Shown piece after piece: positions 5,809 through 6,595 of a stretch of DNA of 6,595 nt; within the stretch, counting starts at the first letter, position 1; every line of letters starts with the position of its first letter. The stretch is taken from positions 1 to 6,595 of the forward strand of contig JAGXII010000165.1 of the NCBI GenBank assembly GCA_024635735.1, in the 5' to 3' direction. The notes under the pieces were generated by a model. It did not search any database. It saw only the letters and a program-made list of their open reading frames with translations, and was not told where the DNA came from. A program made the translations under genes and the position numbers. This DNA comes from Christiangramia sp. GTDB taxonomy: Bacteria > Bacteroidota > Bacteroidia > Flavobacteriales > Flavobacteriaceae.

Positions 5809-6595
5809 TAGTTAACTTTTTTACCATTGATATAAACTGCTTCTATGGAATTCGTTCCGAAGGCGTAAGGTAAAAAAGTATAGGAAGGAATTTCTTTGGT
5901 AATTATAAAATTTGCCTGTTTGCCTTTTGTGATACTTCCATGAGTATCGGTAAGCTCCATAGCGTAAGCTCCATTTATGGTCGCAGCATTAATAGCTTCT
6001 TCAGGAGTCATTTTCATTTTAATACATGCCAGGGATACTACTAAGTTCATATTTCCGCTTGGGGTACTTCCGGGGTTAAAGTCGGTCGCAAGGGCCAGAG
6101 GTAAACCTGAATCAATAATTTTTCGCGCTGGTGTATATGGGATGCTCAGGAAAAGAGAGCAGGAGGGAAGTGCCACAGGCATAGTAGATGTGCCTTTTAA
6201 AATTTCTATATCATCGTCATTCATTACTTCAAGATGATCAACACTCAATGCCTTATTCTGCACCCCTGCTTTTACACCGCCTATGGCATTAAACTGATTC
6301 ACATGGATTTTAGGTTTTAATCCGAATTTTTCAGCGGCTTTAAGAAGTTTGTTGGTGTCCTCAATTGTGAAATATCCTTTTTCACAGAAAATATCGATAT
6401 ATTCTGCCAGTTTTTCATTGGCAGCTTTGGGTAGAATCTCATTTATAACCAATTCCATGTAAGCTTCAGGTTTCGACTTATATTCCTTCGGAATCGCATG
6501 CGCACCTAAAAACGTTGGTTTTATTGGAATGTCATAATTTTCCTTTAAGCGTCGAATAACACGCAACATTTTTAATTCGGCTTCTTCGGTTAATC
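5808..6595 (-). CDS. hutI: Imidazolonepropionase, C-terminal part (5' end outside window)
   Basis: HutI hydrolyses 4-imidazolone-5-propanoate to N-formimino-L-glutamate, the step before HutG in histidine catabolism, in the cytoplasm. About 261 residues are present of a family length near 410. The frame is open to the window edge: eight codons (LTEEAELK) precede the first Met at 6569, so that Met is internal. Motifs typical of this amidohydrolase-superfamily enzyme, numbered from Met 6569: PTFLGAHAIPKEY (18-30), DIFCEKGYFT (59-68), PKIHVNQF (86-93) with a metal-ligand His, SVDHLE (109-114), and LATDFNPGSTPSGNM (160-174) with the metal-binding Asp. The metal site's first HxH and the N-terminal beta-sandwich lie outside the window. 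The C-terminal strand segment ANFIITKEIPSYTFLPYAFG is also characteristic. No frameshift or internal stop is seen. The promoter of the hut transcript must lie beyond the right edge. Confidence 0.93.
   Translation of the reverse strand, partial: LTEEAELKMLRVIRRLKENYDIPIKPTFLGAHAIPKEYKSKPEAYMELVINEILPKAANEKLAEYIDIFCEKGYFTIEDTNKLLKAAEKFGLKPKIHVNQFNAIGGVKAGVQNKALSVDHLEVMNDDDIEILKGTSTMPVALPSCSLFLSIPYTPARKIIDSGLPLALATDFNPGSTPSGNMNLVVSLACIKMKMTPEEAINAATINGAYAMELTDTHGSITKGKQANFIITKEIPSYTFLPYAFGTNSIEAVYINGKKVN

Overview
This window looks like an ordinary chromosomal stretch from a low-GC member of the Bacteroidota, most likely a Flavobacteriaceae-type marine or environmental organism. The reasons are: a 397-codon succinyl-CoA synthetase beta gene not followed by sucD; two secreted enzymes with short lipoprotein signal peptides; no obvious Shine-Dalgarno sequences at starts; AT-rich spacers; and a hutI-hutG pair with an arginase-fold HutG. 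No tRNA, rRNA, CRISPR array, insertion sequence or phage gene is visible. The assignment to a group comes from recognising protein families, not from a database search.

Layout from left to right. (1) sucC on the + strand (21-1214) closes with a strong hairpin terminator at 1241-1266. As given, codon 9 of sucC is TAA, so the textbook reading frame is interrupted. (2) A - strand pair runs GNAT acetyltransferase (2269-2727) then metallo-beta-lactamase-fold lipoprotein (1406-2206), ending at a - strand terminator (1349-1380) that faces the sucC terminator. (3) Divergent from these, on the + strand, is a GH37 trehalase made as a lipoprotein (2811-4436). Eight bases after it comes a DUF1622 small membrane protein (4445-4812), whose first seven codons are out of frame with the rest. 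(4) Tail-to-tail with DUF1622, with no bases between the two stop codons, is a - strand histidine-utilisation pair: hutI (5'-truncated by the window edge) then hutG, overlapping as TAATG.

How the genes work together. HutI and HutG are the last two steps of histidine catabolism, turning imidazolonepropionate into formiminoglutamate and then glutamate plus formamide. Glutamate carbon enters the TCA cycle at 2-oxoglutarate, upstream of the succinyl-CoA synthetase step. The trehalase is placed to split trehalose to glucose outside the cytoplasm. The GNAT and MBL-fold proteins have no assignable substrate.

I found no convincing new multi-gene system. The most notable signals are two apparent lesions close to translation starts: the nonsense codon in sucC and a one-base frameshift in DUF1622. 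Both sit in otherwise intact, conserved coding sequence, so they are either real mutations or base-call/assembly errors. Raw reads or a close relative's genome would settle which.
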